From NCBI GenBank assembly GCA_032718475.1, contig JAUCBJ010002715.1, positions 1 to 30,394 on the forward strand: a stretch of DNA of 30,394 bases, given 5' to 3'. Both the position numbers and the translations under genes were made by a program. The notes under the pieces are model-generated. The model made no database searches. It was not told where the DNA came from and worked only from the letters and a program-made list of their open reading frames with translations. The stretch comes from Nemertoderma westbladi. Taxonomy: Eukaryota > Xenacoelomorpha > Nemertodermatida > Nemertodermatidae. Every line of letters begins with the position of its first letter. Within the stretch, counting starts at the first letter, position 1. This document shows, in pieces, positions 18,477 through 30,394 of this stretch.

Positions 18477-19517
18477 TTGAGTACATTTGGCTCAGTTGGT
18501 TGAGTGAAGTTGGTTTGGTTGAGTGCTGTTGATTGATTGCAGTTGTGTGCTTGTGGTTGATTCAGTGCTGTTGTGTGAGTGTGGTTGGTTGAGTGCTGTT
18601 GTGTGAGTGTGGTTGTGTGAGTGTGGTTGATTCAGTGCTGTTGTGTGAGTGTGGTTGGTTGAGTGCTGTTGTGTGAGTGTGGTTGTGTGAGTGCAGTTGT
18701 TTGAGTGTGGTTGGTTGAGTGCTGTTGTGTGAGTGTGATTGGTTGAGTGCTGTTGTGTGAGTGTGGATGTGTGAGTGCTGTTGTGTGAGTGTGGTTGGTT
18801 GAGTGCTGTTGTGTGAGTGTGGTTGGTTGTGTGCTGTTGTGTGAGTGTGGTTGGTTGAGTGTGATTGGTTGAGTGCTGTTGTGTGAGTGCTGTTGTGTGA
18901 GTGTGGTTGGTTGAGTGCTGTTGTGTGAGTGAGGTTGGTTGAGTGCTGTTGTGTGAGTGTGGTTGGTTGAGTGCTGTTGTGTGAGTGTGGTAGTTGAGTG
19001 CTGTTGTTTGAGTGTGGTTGGTTGTGTGTTGTTGTGTGAGTGTGGTTGGTTGAGTGCTGTTGTGTGAGTGTGGTTGTGTGAGTGCTGTTGAATGAGTGTG
19101 GTTGGTTGAGTGCTGTTGTATGAGTGTGGTTGGTTGAGTGCTGTTGTGTGAGTGTGGTTGGTTGAGTGCTGTTGTGTGAGTGTGGTTGTGTGAGTGTGGT
19201 TGTGTGAGTGTGGTTGGTTGGTTGAGTGCTGTTGTGTGAGTGTGGTTGGTTGAGTGCTGTTGTGTGAGTGTGGTTGTGTGAGTGTGGTTGGTTGGTTGGT
19301 TGAGTGCTGTTGTGTGAGTGTGGTTGGTTGAGTGCTGTTGTGTGCGTGTGGTTGGTTGTGTGCTGTTGTGTGAGTGTAGGTTGGTTGAGTGCTGTTGTGT
19401 GAGTGTGGTTGTGTGAGTGTGGTTGGTTGAGTGCTGTTGTGTGAGTGTGGTTGTTTGAGTGCTGTTGATTGATTGCAGTTGTGTGAGTGTGGTTGTGTGA
19501 GTGTGGTTGGTTGAGTG
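18477..19517 (+). repeat. TG-rich minisatellite, about 28-bp unit
   Basis: The plus strand alternates gttgtgtgagtgtg, gttggttgagtgct and similar blocks; the commonest full period is 28 bp (14 + 14). Blocks are dropped or duplicated, for example extra gtgtgagtgtg and ggttggttggttgg (19286-19299). The minus strand is open for 321 codons of His/Thr/Asn/Gln/Ser repeats, which is a by-product of the repeat. The array lies in the intron after the D2 exon and abuts the 53-bp satellite without a spacer. Confidence 0.93.
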
Positions 19518-19760
19518 CTCCCACCACTGGTGGAGGAGTCGGTAAGGGACCTCTCCCTCTCCCTATCGCGCTCCCACCACTGGTGGAGGAGTCGGTAAGG
19601 GACCTCTCCCTCTCCCTATCGCGCTCCCACCACTGGTGGAGGAGTCGGTAAGGGACCTCTCCCTCTCCCTATCGCGCTCCCACCACTGGTGGAGGAGTCG
19701 GTAAGGGACCTCTCCCTCTCCCTATCGCGCTCCCACCACTGGTGGAGGAGTCGGTAAGGG

Positions 19761-20471
19761 ATCTCTCCCTCTCCCTATCGCGCTCCCACCACTGGTGGAG
19801 GAGTCGGTAAGGGACCTCTCCCTTTCCCTATCGCGCTCCCACCACTGGTGGATGAGTCGGTAAGGGACCTTTCCCTCTCCCTATCGCGCTCCCACCACTG
19901 GTGGAGGAGTCTGTAAGGGACCTCTCCCTCTCCCTATCGCGCTCCCACCACTGGTGGAGGAGTCGGTAAGGGACCTCTCCCTCTCCCTAACGCGCTCCCA
20001 CCACTGGTGGAGGAGTCGGTAAGGGACCTCTCCCTCTCCCTATCGCGCTCCCACCACTGGTGGAGGAGTCGGTAAGGGACCTCTCCCTCTCCCTATCGCG
20101 CTCCCACCACTGGTGGAGGAGTCGGTAAGGGACCTCTCCCTCTCCCTATCGCGCTCCCACCACTGGTGGAGGAGTCGGTAAGGGACCTCTCCCTCTCCCT
20201 ATCGCGCTCCCACCACTGGTGGAGGAGTCGGTAAGGGATCTCTCCCTCTCCCTATCGCGCTCCCACCACTGGTGGAGGAGTCGGTAAGGGACCTCTCCCT
20301 TTCCCTATCGCGCTCCCACCACTGGTGGATGAGTCGGTAAGGGACCTTTCCCTCTCCCTATCGCGCTCCCACCACTGGTGGAGGAGTCTGTAAGGGACCT
20401 CTCCCTCTCCCTATCGCGCTCCCACCACTGGTGGAGGAGTCGGTAAGGGACCTCTCCCTCTCCCTAACGCG
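19761..20471 (+). repeat. 477-bp (9-unit) higher-order duplication within the satellite
   Basis: The variant series gatctctcc, ccctttccc, ggatgagtcgg with acctttccc, gagtctgtaa and ctaacgcg occurs in the same order from 19761 and again from 20238. The offset is exactly 477 (9 x 53) for the first and third markers. A partial third copy begins at 21192, 954 (18 x 53) further on. Confidence 0.85.
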
Positions 20472-23400
20472 CTCCCACCACTGGTGGAGGAGTCGGTAAG
20501 GGACCTCTCCCTCTCCCTATCGCGCTCCCACCACTGGTGGAGGAGTCGGTAAGGGACCTCTCCCTCTCCCTAACGCGCTCCCACCACTGGTGGAGGAGTC
20601 GGTAAGGGACCTCTCCCTCTCTCTATCGCGCTCCCACCACTGGTGGAGGAGTCGGTAAGGGACCTCTCCCTCTCCCTAACGCGCTCCCACCCCTTCTGGA
20701 GGATTCGGTAAGGGACCTCTCCCTCTCCCTATCGCGCTCCCACCACTGGTGGAGGAGTCGGTAAGGGACCTCTCCCTCTCCCTATCGCGCTCCCACCACT
20801 GGTGGAGGAGTCGGTAAGGGACCTCTCCCTCTCCCTATCGCGCTCCCACCACTGGTGGAGGAGTCGGTAAGGGACCTCTCCCTCTCCCTATCGCGCTCCC
20901 ACCACTGGTGGAGGAGTCGGTAAGGGACCTCTCCCTCTCCCTATCGCGCTCCCACCACTGGTGGAGGAGTCGGTAAGGGACCTCTCCCTCTCCCTATCGC
21001 GCTCCCACCACTGGTGGAGGAGTCGGTAAGGGACCTCTCCCTCTCCCTATCGCGCTCCCACCACTGGTGGAGGAGTCGGTAAGGGACCTCTCCCTCTCCC
21101 TATCGCGCTCCCACCACTGGTGGAGGAGTCGGTAAGGGACCTCTCCCTCTCCCTATCGCGCTCCCACCACTGGTGGAGGAGTCGGTAAGGGATCTCTCCC
21201 TCTCCCTATCGCGCTCCCACCACTGGTGGAGGAGTCGGTAAGGGACCTCTCCCTCTCCCTATCGCGCTCCCACCACTGGTGGATGAGTCGGTAAGGGACC
21301 TTTCCCTCTCCCTATCGCGCTCCCACCACTGGTGGAGGAGTCGGTAAGGGACCTCTCCCTCTCCCTATCGCGCTCCCACCACTGGTGGAGGAGTCGGTAA
21401 GGGACCTCTCCCTCTCCCTATCGCGCTCCCACCACTGGTGGAGGAGTCGGTAAGGGACCTCTCCCTCTCCCTATCGCGCTCCCACCACTGGTGGAGGAGT
21501 CGGTAAGGGACCTCTCCCTCTCCCTATCGCGCTCCCACCACTGGTGGAGGAGTCGGTAAGGGACCTCTCCCTCTCCCTATCGCGCTCCCACCACTGGTGG
21601 AGGAGTCGGTAAGGGACCTCTCCCTCTCCCTATCGCGCTCCCACCACTGGTGGAGGAGTCGGTAAGGGACCTCTCCCTCTCCCTATCGCGCTCCCACCAC
21701 TGGTGGAGGAGTCGGTAAGGGACCTCTCCCTCTCCCTATCGCGCTCCCACCACTGGTGGAGGAGTCGGTAAGGGACCTCTCCCTCTCCCTATCGCGCTCC
21801 CACCACTGGTGGAGGAGTCGGTAAGGGACCTCTCCCTCTCCCTATCGCGCTCCCACCACTGGTGGAGGAGTCGGTAAGGGACCTCTCCCTCTCCCTATCG
21901 CGCTCCCACCACTGGTGGAGGAGTCGGTAAGGGACCTCTCCCTCTCCCTATCGCGCTCCCACCACTGGTGGAGGAGTCGGTAAGGGACCTCTCCCTCTCC
22001 CTATCGCGCTCCCACCACTGGTGGAGGAGTCGGTAAGGGACCTCTCCCTCTCCCTATCGCGCTCCCACCACTGGTGGAGGAGTCGGTAAGGGACCTCTCC
22101 CTCTCCCTATCGCGCTCCCACCACTCGTGGAGGAGTCGGTAAGGGACCTCTCCCTCTCCCTATCGCGCTCCCACCACTGGTGGAGGAGTCGGTAAGGGAC
22201 CTCTCCCTCTCCCTATCGCGCTCCCACCACTGGTGGAGGAGTCGGTAAGGGACCTCTCCCTCTCCCTATCGCGCTCCCACCACTGGTGGAGGAGTCGGTA
22301 AGGGACCTCTCCCTCTCCCTATCGCGCTCCCACCACTGGTGGAGGAGTCGGTAAGGGACCTCTCCCTCTCCCTATCGCGCTCCCACCACTCGTGGAGGAG
22401 TCGGTAAGGGACCTCTCCCTCTCCCTATCGCGCTCCCACCACTGGTGGAGGAGTCGGTAAGGGACCTCTCCCTCTCCCTATCGCGCTCCCACCACTGGTG
22501 GAGGAGTCGGTAAGGGACCTCTCCCTCTCCCTATCGCGCTCCCACCACTGGTGGAGGAGTCGGTAAGGGACCTCTCCCTCTCCCTATCGCGCTCCCACCA
22601 CTCGGGATGAGTCGGTAAGGGCCCTCTCCCTATCGCGCTCCCACTCGTGGAGGAGTCGGTAAGGGACCTCTCCCTCTCCCTATCGCGCTCCCACCACTGG
22701 TGGAGGAGTCGGTAAGGGACCTCTCCCTCTCCCTATCGCGCTCCCACCACTGGTGGAGGAGTCGGTAAGGGACCTCTCCCTCTCCCTATCGCGCTCCCAC
22801 CACTGGTGGAGGAGTCGGTAAGGGACCTCTCCCTCTCCCTATCGCGCTCCCACCACTCGGGAGGAGTCGGTAAGGGACCTCTCCCTCTCCCTATCGCGCT
22901 CCCACCACTGGTGGAGGAGTCGGTAAGGGACCTCTCCCTCTCCCTATCGCGCTCCCACCACTGGTGGAGGAGTCGGTAAGGGACCTCTCCCTCTCCCTAT
23001 CGCGCTCCCACCACTGGTGGAGGAGTCGGTAAGGGACCTCTCCCTCTCCCTATCGCGCTCCCACCACTGGTGGAGGAGTCGGTAAGGGACCTCTCCCTCT
23101 CCCTATCGCGCTCCCACCACTGGTGGAGGAGTCGGTAAGGGACCTCTCCCTCTCCCTATCGCGCTCCCACCACTGGTGGAGGAGTCGGTAAGGGACCTCT
23201 CCCTCTCCCTATCGCGCTCCCACCACTCGTGGAGGAGTCGGTAAGGGACCTCTCCCTCTCCCTATCGCGCTCCCACCACTGGTGGAGGAGTCGGTAAGGG
23301 ACCTCTCCCTCTCCCTATCGCGCTCCCACCACTCGGGAGGAGTCGGTAAGGGACCTCTCCCTCTCCCTATCGCGCTCCCACCACTCGTGGAGGAGTCGGT

Positions 23401-26400
23401 AAGGGACCTCTCCCTCTCCCTATCGCGCTCCCACCACTGGTGGAGGAGTCGGTAAGGGACCTCTCCCTCTCCCTATCGCGCTCCCACCACTGGTGGAGGA
23501 GTCGGTAAGGGACCTCTCCCTCTCCCTATCGCGCTCCCACCACTGGTGGAGGAGTCGGTAAGGGACCTCTCCCTCTCCCTATCGCGCTCCCACCACTGGT
23601 GGAGGAGTCGGTAAGGGACCTCTCCCTCTCCCTATCGCGCTCCCACCACTGGTGGAGGAGTCGGTAAGGGACCTCTCCCTCTCCCTATCGCGCTCCCACC
23701 ACTGGTGGAGGAGTCGGTAAGGGACCTCTCCCTCTCCCTATCGCGCTCCCACCACTGGTGGAGGAGTCGGTAAGGGACCTCTCCCTCTCCCTATCGCGCT
23801 CCCACCACTGGTGGAGGAGTCGGTAAGGGACCTCTCCCTCTCCCTATCGCGCTCCCACCACTGGTGGAGGAGTCGGTAAGGGACCTCTCCCTCTCCCTAT
23901 CGCGCTCCCACCACTGGTGGAGGAGTCGGTAAGGGACCTCTCCCTCTCCCTATCGCGCTCCCACCACTCGTGGAGGAGTCGGTAAGGGACCTCTCCCTCT
24001 CCCTATCGCGCTCCCACCACTCGTGGAGGAGTCGGTAAGGGACCTCTCCCTCTCCCTATCGCGCTCCCACCACTCGGGAGGAGTCGGTAAGGGACCTCTC
24101 CCTCTCCCTATCGCGCTCCCACCACTGGTGGAGGAGTCGGTAAGGGACCTCTCCCTCTCCCTATCGCGCTCCCACCACTGGTGGAGGAGTCGGTAAGGGA
24201 CCTCTCCCTCTCCCTATCGCGCTCCCACCACTCGTGGAGGAGTCGGTAAGGGACCTCTCCCTCTCCCTATCGCGCTCCCACCACTCGGGAGGAGTCGGTA
24301 AGGGACCTCTCCCTCTCCCTATCGCGCTCCCACCACTCGGGAGGAGTCGGTAAGGGACCTCTCCCTCTCCCTATCGCGCTCCCACCACTGGTGGAGGAGT
24401 CGGTAAGGGACCTCTCCCTCTCCCTATCGCGCTCCCACCACTGGTGGAGGAGTCGGTAAGGGACCTCTCCCTCTCCCTATCGCGCTCCCACCACTGGTGG
24501 AGGAGTCGGTAAGGGACCTCTCCCTCTCCCTATCGCGCTCCCACCACTCGTGGAGGAGTCGGTAAGGGACCTCTCCCTCTCCCTATCGCGCTCCCACCAC
24601 TGGTGGAGGAGTCGGTAAGGGACCTCTCCCTCTCCCTATCGCGCTCCCACCACTGGTGGAGGAGTCGGTAAGGGACCTCTCCCTCTCCCTATCGCGCTCC
24701 CACCACTGGTGGAGGAGTCGGTAAGGGACCTCTCCCTCTCCCTATCGCGCTCCCACCACTCGTGGAGGAGTCGGTAAGGGACCTCTCCCTCTCCCTATCG
24801 CGCTCCCACCACTGGTGGAGGAGTCGGTAAGGGACCTCTCCCTCTCCCTATCGCGCTCCCACCACTGGTGGAGGAGTCGGTAAGGGACCTCTCCCTCTCC
24901 CTATCGCGCTCCCACCACTGGTGGAGGAGTCGGTAAGGGACCTCTCCCTCTCCCTATCGCGCTCCCACCACTGGTGGAGGAGTCGGTAAGGGACCTCTCC
25001 CTCTCCCTATCGCGCTCCCACCACTGGTGGAGGAGTCGGTAAGGGACCTCTCCCTCTCCCTATCGCGCTCCCACCACTGGTGGAGGAGTCGGTAAGGGAC
25101 CTCTCCCTCTCCCTATCGCGCTCCCACCACTGGTGGAGGAGTCGGTAAGGGACCTCTCCCTCTCCCTATCGCGCTCCCACCACTGGTGGAGGAGTCGGTA
25201 AGGGACCTCTCCCTCTCCCTATCGCGCTCCCACCACTCGGGATGAGTCGGTAAGGGCCCTCTCCCTATCGCGCTCCCCACTCGTGGAGGAGTCGGTAAGG
25301 GACCTCTCCCTCTCCCTATCGCGCTCCCACCACTGGTGGAGTAGTCGGTAAGGGACCTCTCCCTCTCCCTATCGCGCTCCCACCACTGGTGGAGGAGTCG
25401 GTAAGGGACCTCTCCCTCTCCCTATCGCGCTCCCACCACTGGTGGAGGAGTCGGTAAGGGACCTCTCCCTCTCCCTATCGCGCTCCCACCACTCGGGAGG
25501 AGTCGGTAAGGGACCTCTCCCTCTCCCTATCGCGCTCCCACCACTGGTGGAGGAGTCGGTAAGGGACCTCTCCCTCTCCCTATCGCGCTCCCACCACTGG
25601 TGGAGGAGTCGGTAAGGGACCTCTCCCTCTCCCTATCGCGCTCCCACCACTGGTGGAGGAGTCGGTAAGGGACCTCTCCCTCTCCCTATCGCGCTCCCAC
25701 CACTGGTGGAGGAGTCGGTAAGGGACCTCTCCCTCTCCCTATCGCGCTCCCACCACTGGTGGAGGAGTCGGTAAGGGACCTCTCCCTCTCCCTATCGCGC
25801 TCCCACCACTGGTGGAGGAGTCGGTAAGGGACCTCTCCCTCTCCCTATCGCGCTCCCACCACTGGTGGAGGAGTCGGTAAGGGACCTCTCCCTATCGCGC
25901 TCCCACCACTGGTGGAGGAGTCGGTAAGGGACCTCTCCCTCCCCTTATCGCACTCCCACAACTCGGGAGGAGTCGGTAAGGGACCTCTCCCTTTCCCTAT
26001 CGCGCTACCACCACTGGTGGAGGAGTCGGTAAGGGACCTCTCCCTATCGCGCTCCCACCACTGGTGGAGGAGTCGGTAAGGGACCTCTCCCTCTCCCTAT
26101 CGCGCTCCCACCACTGGTGGAGGAGTCGGTAAGGGACCTCTCCCTCTCCCTATCGCGCTCCCACCACTGGTGGAGGAGTCGGTAAGGGACCTCTCCCTCT
26201 CCCTATCGCGCTCCCACCACTCGGGATGAGTCGGTAAGGGCCCTCTCCCTATCGCGCTCCCACTCGTGGAGGAGTCGGTAAGGGACCTCTCCCTCTCCCT
26301 ATCGCGCTCCCACCACTGGTGGAGTAGTCGGTAAGGGACCTCTCCCTCTCCCTATCGCGCTCCCACCACTGGTGGAGGAGTCGGTAAGGGACCTCTCCCT

Positions 26401-27154
26401 CTCCCTATCGCGCTCCCACCACTGGTGGAGGAGTCGGTAAGGGACCTCTCCCTCTCCCTATCGCGCTCCCACCACTGGTGGAGGAGTCGGTAAGGGACCT
26501 CTCCCTCTCCCTATCGCGCTCCCACCACTGGTGGAGGAGTCGGTAAGGGACCTCTCCCTCTCCCTATCGCGCTCCCACCACTCGGGAGGAGTCGGTAAGG
26601 GACCTCTCCCTCTCCCTATCGCGCTCCCACCACTGGTGGAGGAGTCGGTAAGGGACCTCTCCCTCTCCCTATCGCGCTCCCACCACTGGTGGAGGAGTCG
26701 GTAAGGGACCTCTCCCTCTCCCTATCGCGCTCCCACCACTGGTGGAGGAGTCGGTAAGGGACCTCTCCCTCTCCCTATCGCGCTCCCACCACTGGTGGAG
26801 GAGTCGGTAAGGGACCTCTCCCTCTCCCTATCGCGCTCCCACCACTGGTGGAGGAGTCGGTAAGGGACCTCTCCCTCTCCCTATCGCGCTCCCACCACTG
26901 GTGGAGGAGTCGGTAAGGGACCTCTCCCTCTCCCTATCGCGCTCCCACCACTGGTGGAGGAGTCGGTAAGGGACCTCTCCCTCTCCCTATCGCGCTCCCA
27001 CCACTGGTGGAGGAGTCGGTAAGGGACCTCTCCCTCTCCCTTATCGCGCTCCCACCACTCGGGAGGAGTCGGTAAGGGACCTCTCCCTTTCCCTATCGCG
27101 CTACCACCACTGGTGGAGGAGTCGGTAAGGGACCTCTCCCTATCGCGCTCCCAC

Positions 27155-28360
27155 CACTGGTGGAGGAGTCGGCAAGGGACCTCTCCCTCCCCTTATCGCA
27201 CTCCCACAACTCGGGAGGAGTCGGTAAGGGACCTCTCCCTCTCCCTATCACGCTCCCACCACTGGTGGAGGAGTCGGTAAGGGACCTCTCCCTCTCCCTA
27301 TCGCGCTCCCACCACCCGTGGAGGAGTCGGTAAGGGACCTCTCCCTCTCCCTATGGTGCTCCCACCACTCGGGATGAGTCGGTAAGGGACCTATCCCTCC
27401 CCCTATCGCGCTCCCACCACTGGTGGAGGAGTCGGTAAGGGACTCTCCCTCTCCCTATCGCGCTCCCACCACTGGTGGAGGAGTCGGTAAGGGACCTCTC
27501 CCTCCCCTTATCGCGCTCCCACCACTCGGGAGGAGTCGGTAAGGGACCTCTCCCTCTCCCTATCGCGCTCCCACCACTGGTGGAGGAGTCGGTAAGGGAC
27601 CTCTCCCTCTCCCTATCGCGCTCCCACCACTGGTGGAGGAGTCGGTAAGGGACCTCTCCCTCTCCCTATCGCGCTCCCACCACTCGTGGAGGAGTCGGTA
27701 AGGGACCTCTCCCTCTCCCTATCGCGCTCCCACCACTGGTGGAGGAGTCGGTAAGGGACCTCTCCCTCTCCCTATCGCGCTCCCACCACTGGTGGAGGAG
27801 TCGGTAAGGGACCTCTCCCTCTCCCTATCGCGCTCCCACCACTGGTGGAGGAGTCGGTAAGGGACCTCTCCCTCTCCCTATCGCGCTCCCACCACTGGTG
27901 GAGGAGTCGGTAAGGGACCTCTCCCTATCGCGCTCCCACCACTGGTGGAGGAGTCGGTAAGGGACCTCTCCCTCCCCTTATCGCACTCCCACAACTCGGG
28001 AGGAGTCGGTAAGGGACCTCTCCCTCTCCCTATCGCGCTCCCACCACTGGTGGAGGAGTCGGTAAGGGACCTCTCCCTCTCCCTATCGCGCTCCCACCAC
28101 TGGTGGAGGAGTCGGCAAGGGACCTCTCCCTCCCCTTATCGCACTCCCACAACTCGGGAGGAGTCGGTAAGGGACCTCTCCCTCTCCCTATCGCGCTCCC
28201 ACCACTGGTGGAGGAGTCGGTAAGGGACCTCTCCCTCTCCCTATCGCGCTCCCACCACCCGTGGAGGAGTCGGTAAGGGACCTCTCCCTCTCCCTATGGT
28301 GCTCCCACCACTCGGGATGAGTCGGTAAGGGACCTATCCCTCCCCCTATCGCGCTCCCAC
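27155..28360 (+). repeat. About 943-bp segmental duplication within the satellite
   Basis: Rare variants are repeated at an offset of 943 bases: ggcaagggac (27171 and 28114), accacccgtgg (27311 and 28254) and the following tatggtgctc ... gggatgag ... acctatccctcccc series. The offset is not a multiple of 53 because 52-bp and 47-bp units are included. Another rare series (ctcgggatga then gggccctctcc) recurs at 22601, 25236 and 26220. Confidence 0.8.
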
Positions 28361-30394
28361 CACTGGTGGAGGAGTCGGTAAGGGACCTCTCCCTCTCCCT
28401 ATCGCGCTCCCACCACTGGTGGAGTAGTCGGTAAGGGACCTCTCCCTCTCCCTATCGCGCTCCCACCACTGGTGGGGGAGTCGGTAAGGGACCTCTCCCT
28501 CTCCCTATCGCGCTCCCACCACTGGTGGAGGAGTCGGTAAGGGACCTCTCCCTCTCCCTATCGCGCCCCCACCACTCGGGAGGAGTCGGTAAGGGACCTC
28601 TCCCTCTCCCTATCGCGCTCCCACCACTGGTGGAGGAGTCGGTAAGGGACCTCTCCCTCTCCCTATCGCGCTCCCACCACTGGTGGAGGAGTCGGTAAGG
28701 GACCTCTCCCTCTCCCTATCGCGCTCCCACCACTGGTGGAGGAGTCGGTAAGGGACCTCTCCCTCTCCCTATCGCGCTCCCACCACTGGTGGAGGAGTCG
28801 GTAAGGGACCTCTCCCTCTCCCTATCGCGCTCCCACCACTGGTGGAGGAGTCGGTAAGGGACCTCTCCCTCTCCCTATCGCGCTCCCACCACTGGTGGAG
28901 GAGTCGGTAAGGGACCTCTCCCTCTCCCTATCGCGCTCCCACCACTCGTGGAGGAGTCGGTAAGGGACCTCTCCCTCTCCCTATCGCGCTCCCACCACTC
29001 GGGAGGAGTCGGTAAGGGACCTCTCCCTCTCCCTATCGCGCTCCCACCACTGGTGGAGGAGTCGGTAAGGGACCTCTCCCTCTCCCTATCGCGCTCCCAC
29101 CACTCGTGGAGGAGTCGGTAAGGGACCTCTCCCTCTCCCTATCGCGCTCCCACCACTCGTGGAGGAGTCGGTAAGGGACCTCTCCCTCTCCCTATCGCGC
29201 TCCCACCACTCGGGAGGAGTCGGTAAGGGACCTCTCCCTCTCCCTATCGCGCTCCCACCACTGGTGGAGGAGTCGGTAAGGGACCTCTCCCTCTCCCTAT
29301 CGCGCTCCCACCACTGGTGGAGGAGTCGGTAAGGGACCTCTCCCTCTCCCTATCGCGCTCCCACCACTGGTGGAGGAGTCGGTAAGGGACCTCTCCCTCT
29401 CCCTATCGCGCTCCCACCACTCGGGAGGAGTCGGTAAGGGACCTCTCCCTCTCCCTATCGCGCTCCCACCACTGGTGGAGGAGTCGGTAAGGGACCTCTC
29501 CCTCTCCCTATCGCGCTCCCACCACTCGTGGAGGAGTCGGTAAGGGACCTCTCCCTCTCCCTATCGCGCTCCCACCACTGGTGGAGGAGTCGGTAAGGGA
29601 CCTCTCCCTCTCCCTATCGCGCTCCCACCACTGGTGGAGGAGTCGGTAAGGGACCTCTCCCTCTCCCTATCGCGCTCCCACCACTGGTGGAGGAGTCGGT
29701 AAGGGACCTCTCCCTCTCCCTATCGCGCTCCCACCACTGGTGGAGGAGTCGGTAAGGGACCTCTCCCTCTCCCTATCGCGCTCCCACCACTGGTGGAGGA
29801 GTCGGTAAGGGACCTCTCCCTCTCCCTATCGCGCTCCCACCACTGGTGGAGGAGTCGGTAAGGGACCTCTCCCTCTCCCTATCGCGCTCCCACCACTCGG
29901 GAGGAGTCGGTAAGGGACCTCTCCCTCTCCCTATCGCGCTCCCACCACTGGTGGAGGAGTCGGTAAGGGACCTCTCCCTCTCCCTATCGCGCTCCCACCA
30001 CTGGTGGAGGAGTCGGTAAGGGACCTCTCCCTCTCCCTATCGCGCTCCCACCACTGGTGGAGGAGTCGGTAAGGGACCTCTCCCTCTCCCTATCGCGCTC
30101 CCACCACTGGTGGAGGAGTCGGTAAGGGACCTCTCCCTCTCCCTATCGCGCTCCCACCACTCGGGAGGAGTCGGTAAGGGACCTCTCCCTCTCCCTATCG
30201 CGCTCCCACCACTGGTGGAGGAGTCGGTAAGGGACCTCTCCCTCTCCCTATCGCGCTCCCACCACTGGTGGAGGAGTCGGTAAGGGACCTCTCCCTCTCC
30301 CTATCGCGCTCCCACCACTCGTGGAGGAGTCGGTAAGGGACCTCTCCCTCTCCCTATCGCGCTCCCACCACTCGTGGAGGAGTCGGTAAGGGAC

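Larger units (their letters stand above)
19518..30394 (+). repeat. 53-bp satellite array, about 205 units, continues past the window
   Basis: Each unit reads ctcccaccactggtgg, aggagtcggtaaggg, acctctccctctccctatcgcg (53 bp in all). About 10.9 kb divided by 53 gives about 205 units, highly similar to each other. Recurrent variants are actcgtgg, actcggga (one base shorter), ggatgagtcgg, gagtagtcgg, gatctctcc, ctaacgcg, and 47-bp units lacking one ctctcc. In the main form the unit has a near-palindrome CCACCA-C-TGGTGG, an inverted repeat AGGGA-CCTC-TCCCT, a 15-base pyrimidine tract and several CpG. The unit length is not a multiple of three, and no protein function is implied. The array reaches the last base. 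Confidence 0.97.

Noticed and set aside
18562-19527. A 321-codon open frame on the minus strand made of His, Thr, Asn, Gln and Ser repeats
   Set aside because: It is the translation of the TG-rich minisatellite, with no start context, domain or non-repeat sequence.
19851-19866. gatgagtcggtaaggg resembles the CUGAUGAG core of a hammerhead ribozyme
   Set aside because: Only a few variant units have GATGAGTC and the required GAAA with matching stems is absent from the unit.
27945-28223. Open frame of 92 codons within the 53-bp satellite
   Set aside because: It exists only because length variants remove stops locally; the 53-bp period shifts frame every unit.
19518-30394. Repeat array considered as a CRISPR array
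   Set aside because: Units are contiguous with no unique spacers, no cas genes are present, and the context is animal nuclear DNA.

Overview
The window is animal nuclear DNA, most likely from an invertebrate. Genes are split by GT-AG introns, non-coding DNA is AT-rich, and there are degenerate copies of a P-type DNA transposon, a Ty3/gypsy LTR retrotransposon and a LINE. About 11 kb at the right end is one tandem satellite. Frequent TAGGCCTA-like words in the transposon flanks recall echinoderm or hemichordate DNA, but that is only a hint and the species cannot be fixed.

Layout. (1) 1-1218: the 3' part of an open frame with three Cys/His zinc-knuckle-like clusters and a very basic C-terminus, cut by the window edge and of unknown family. 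(2) 1219-3779: AT-rich DNA with no convincing gene. (3) 3788-12840: a decayed P-element/THAP9-type transposon with long imperfect terminal inverted repeats and a candidate 8-bp target duplication (ttatttcc). (4) 5187-10344, nested inside that transposase gene: a GC-rich Ty3/gypsy element with two 357-bp LTRs (8 mismatches by eye), a 5-bp target duplication (gtata), an intact gag, and a pol frame with two stops and no visible protease active site. (5) 13026-18397: five exons, plus strand, of a receptor-type protein tyrosine phosphatase. They cover most of catalytic domain D1, with the WPD loop and the HCSAGVGRSGT signature, then the D1-D2 linker and the start of D2. Splice phases fit throughout. 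Introns hold two LINE 3' tails in opposite orientation, a diverged SINE-like array, a G20 tract and a 24-bp perfect palindrome. (6) 18477-19517: a TG-rich minisatellite (about 28-bp unit). (7) 19518-30394: a 53-bp satellite, about 205 units, with higher-order duplications, running off the right edge.

The only apparently functional host gene is the phosphatase. The P element and the nested retroelement lie immediately upstream of its first visible exon, probably in an intron. The two tandem arrays follow its fifth exon, so the remaining D2 exons must lie beyond at least 12 kb of intron, or the locus is truncated or misassembled. The most notable features are the satellite with its internal duplication structure, the nested transposon, the inverted LINE tails flanking the catalytic exons, and the unidentified zinc-knuckle ORF.
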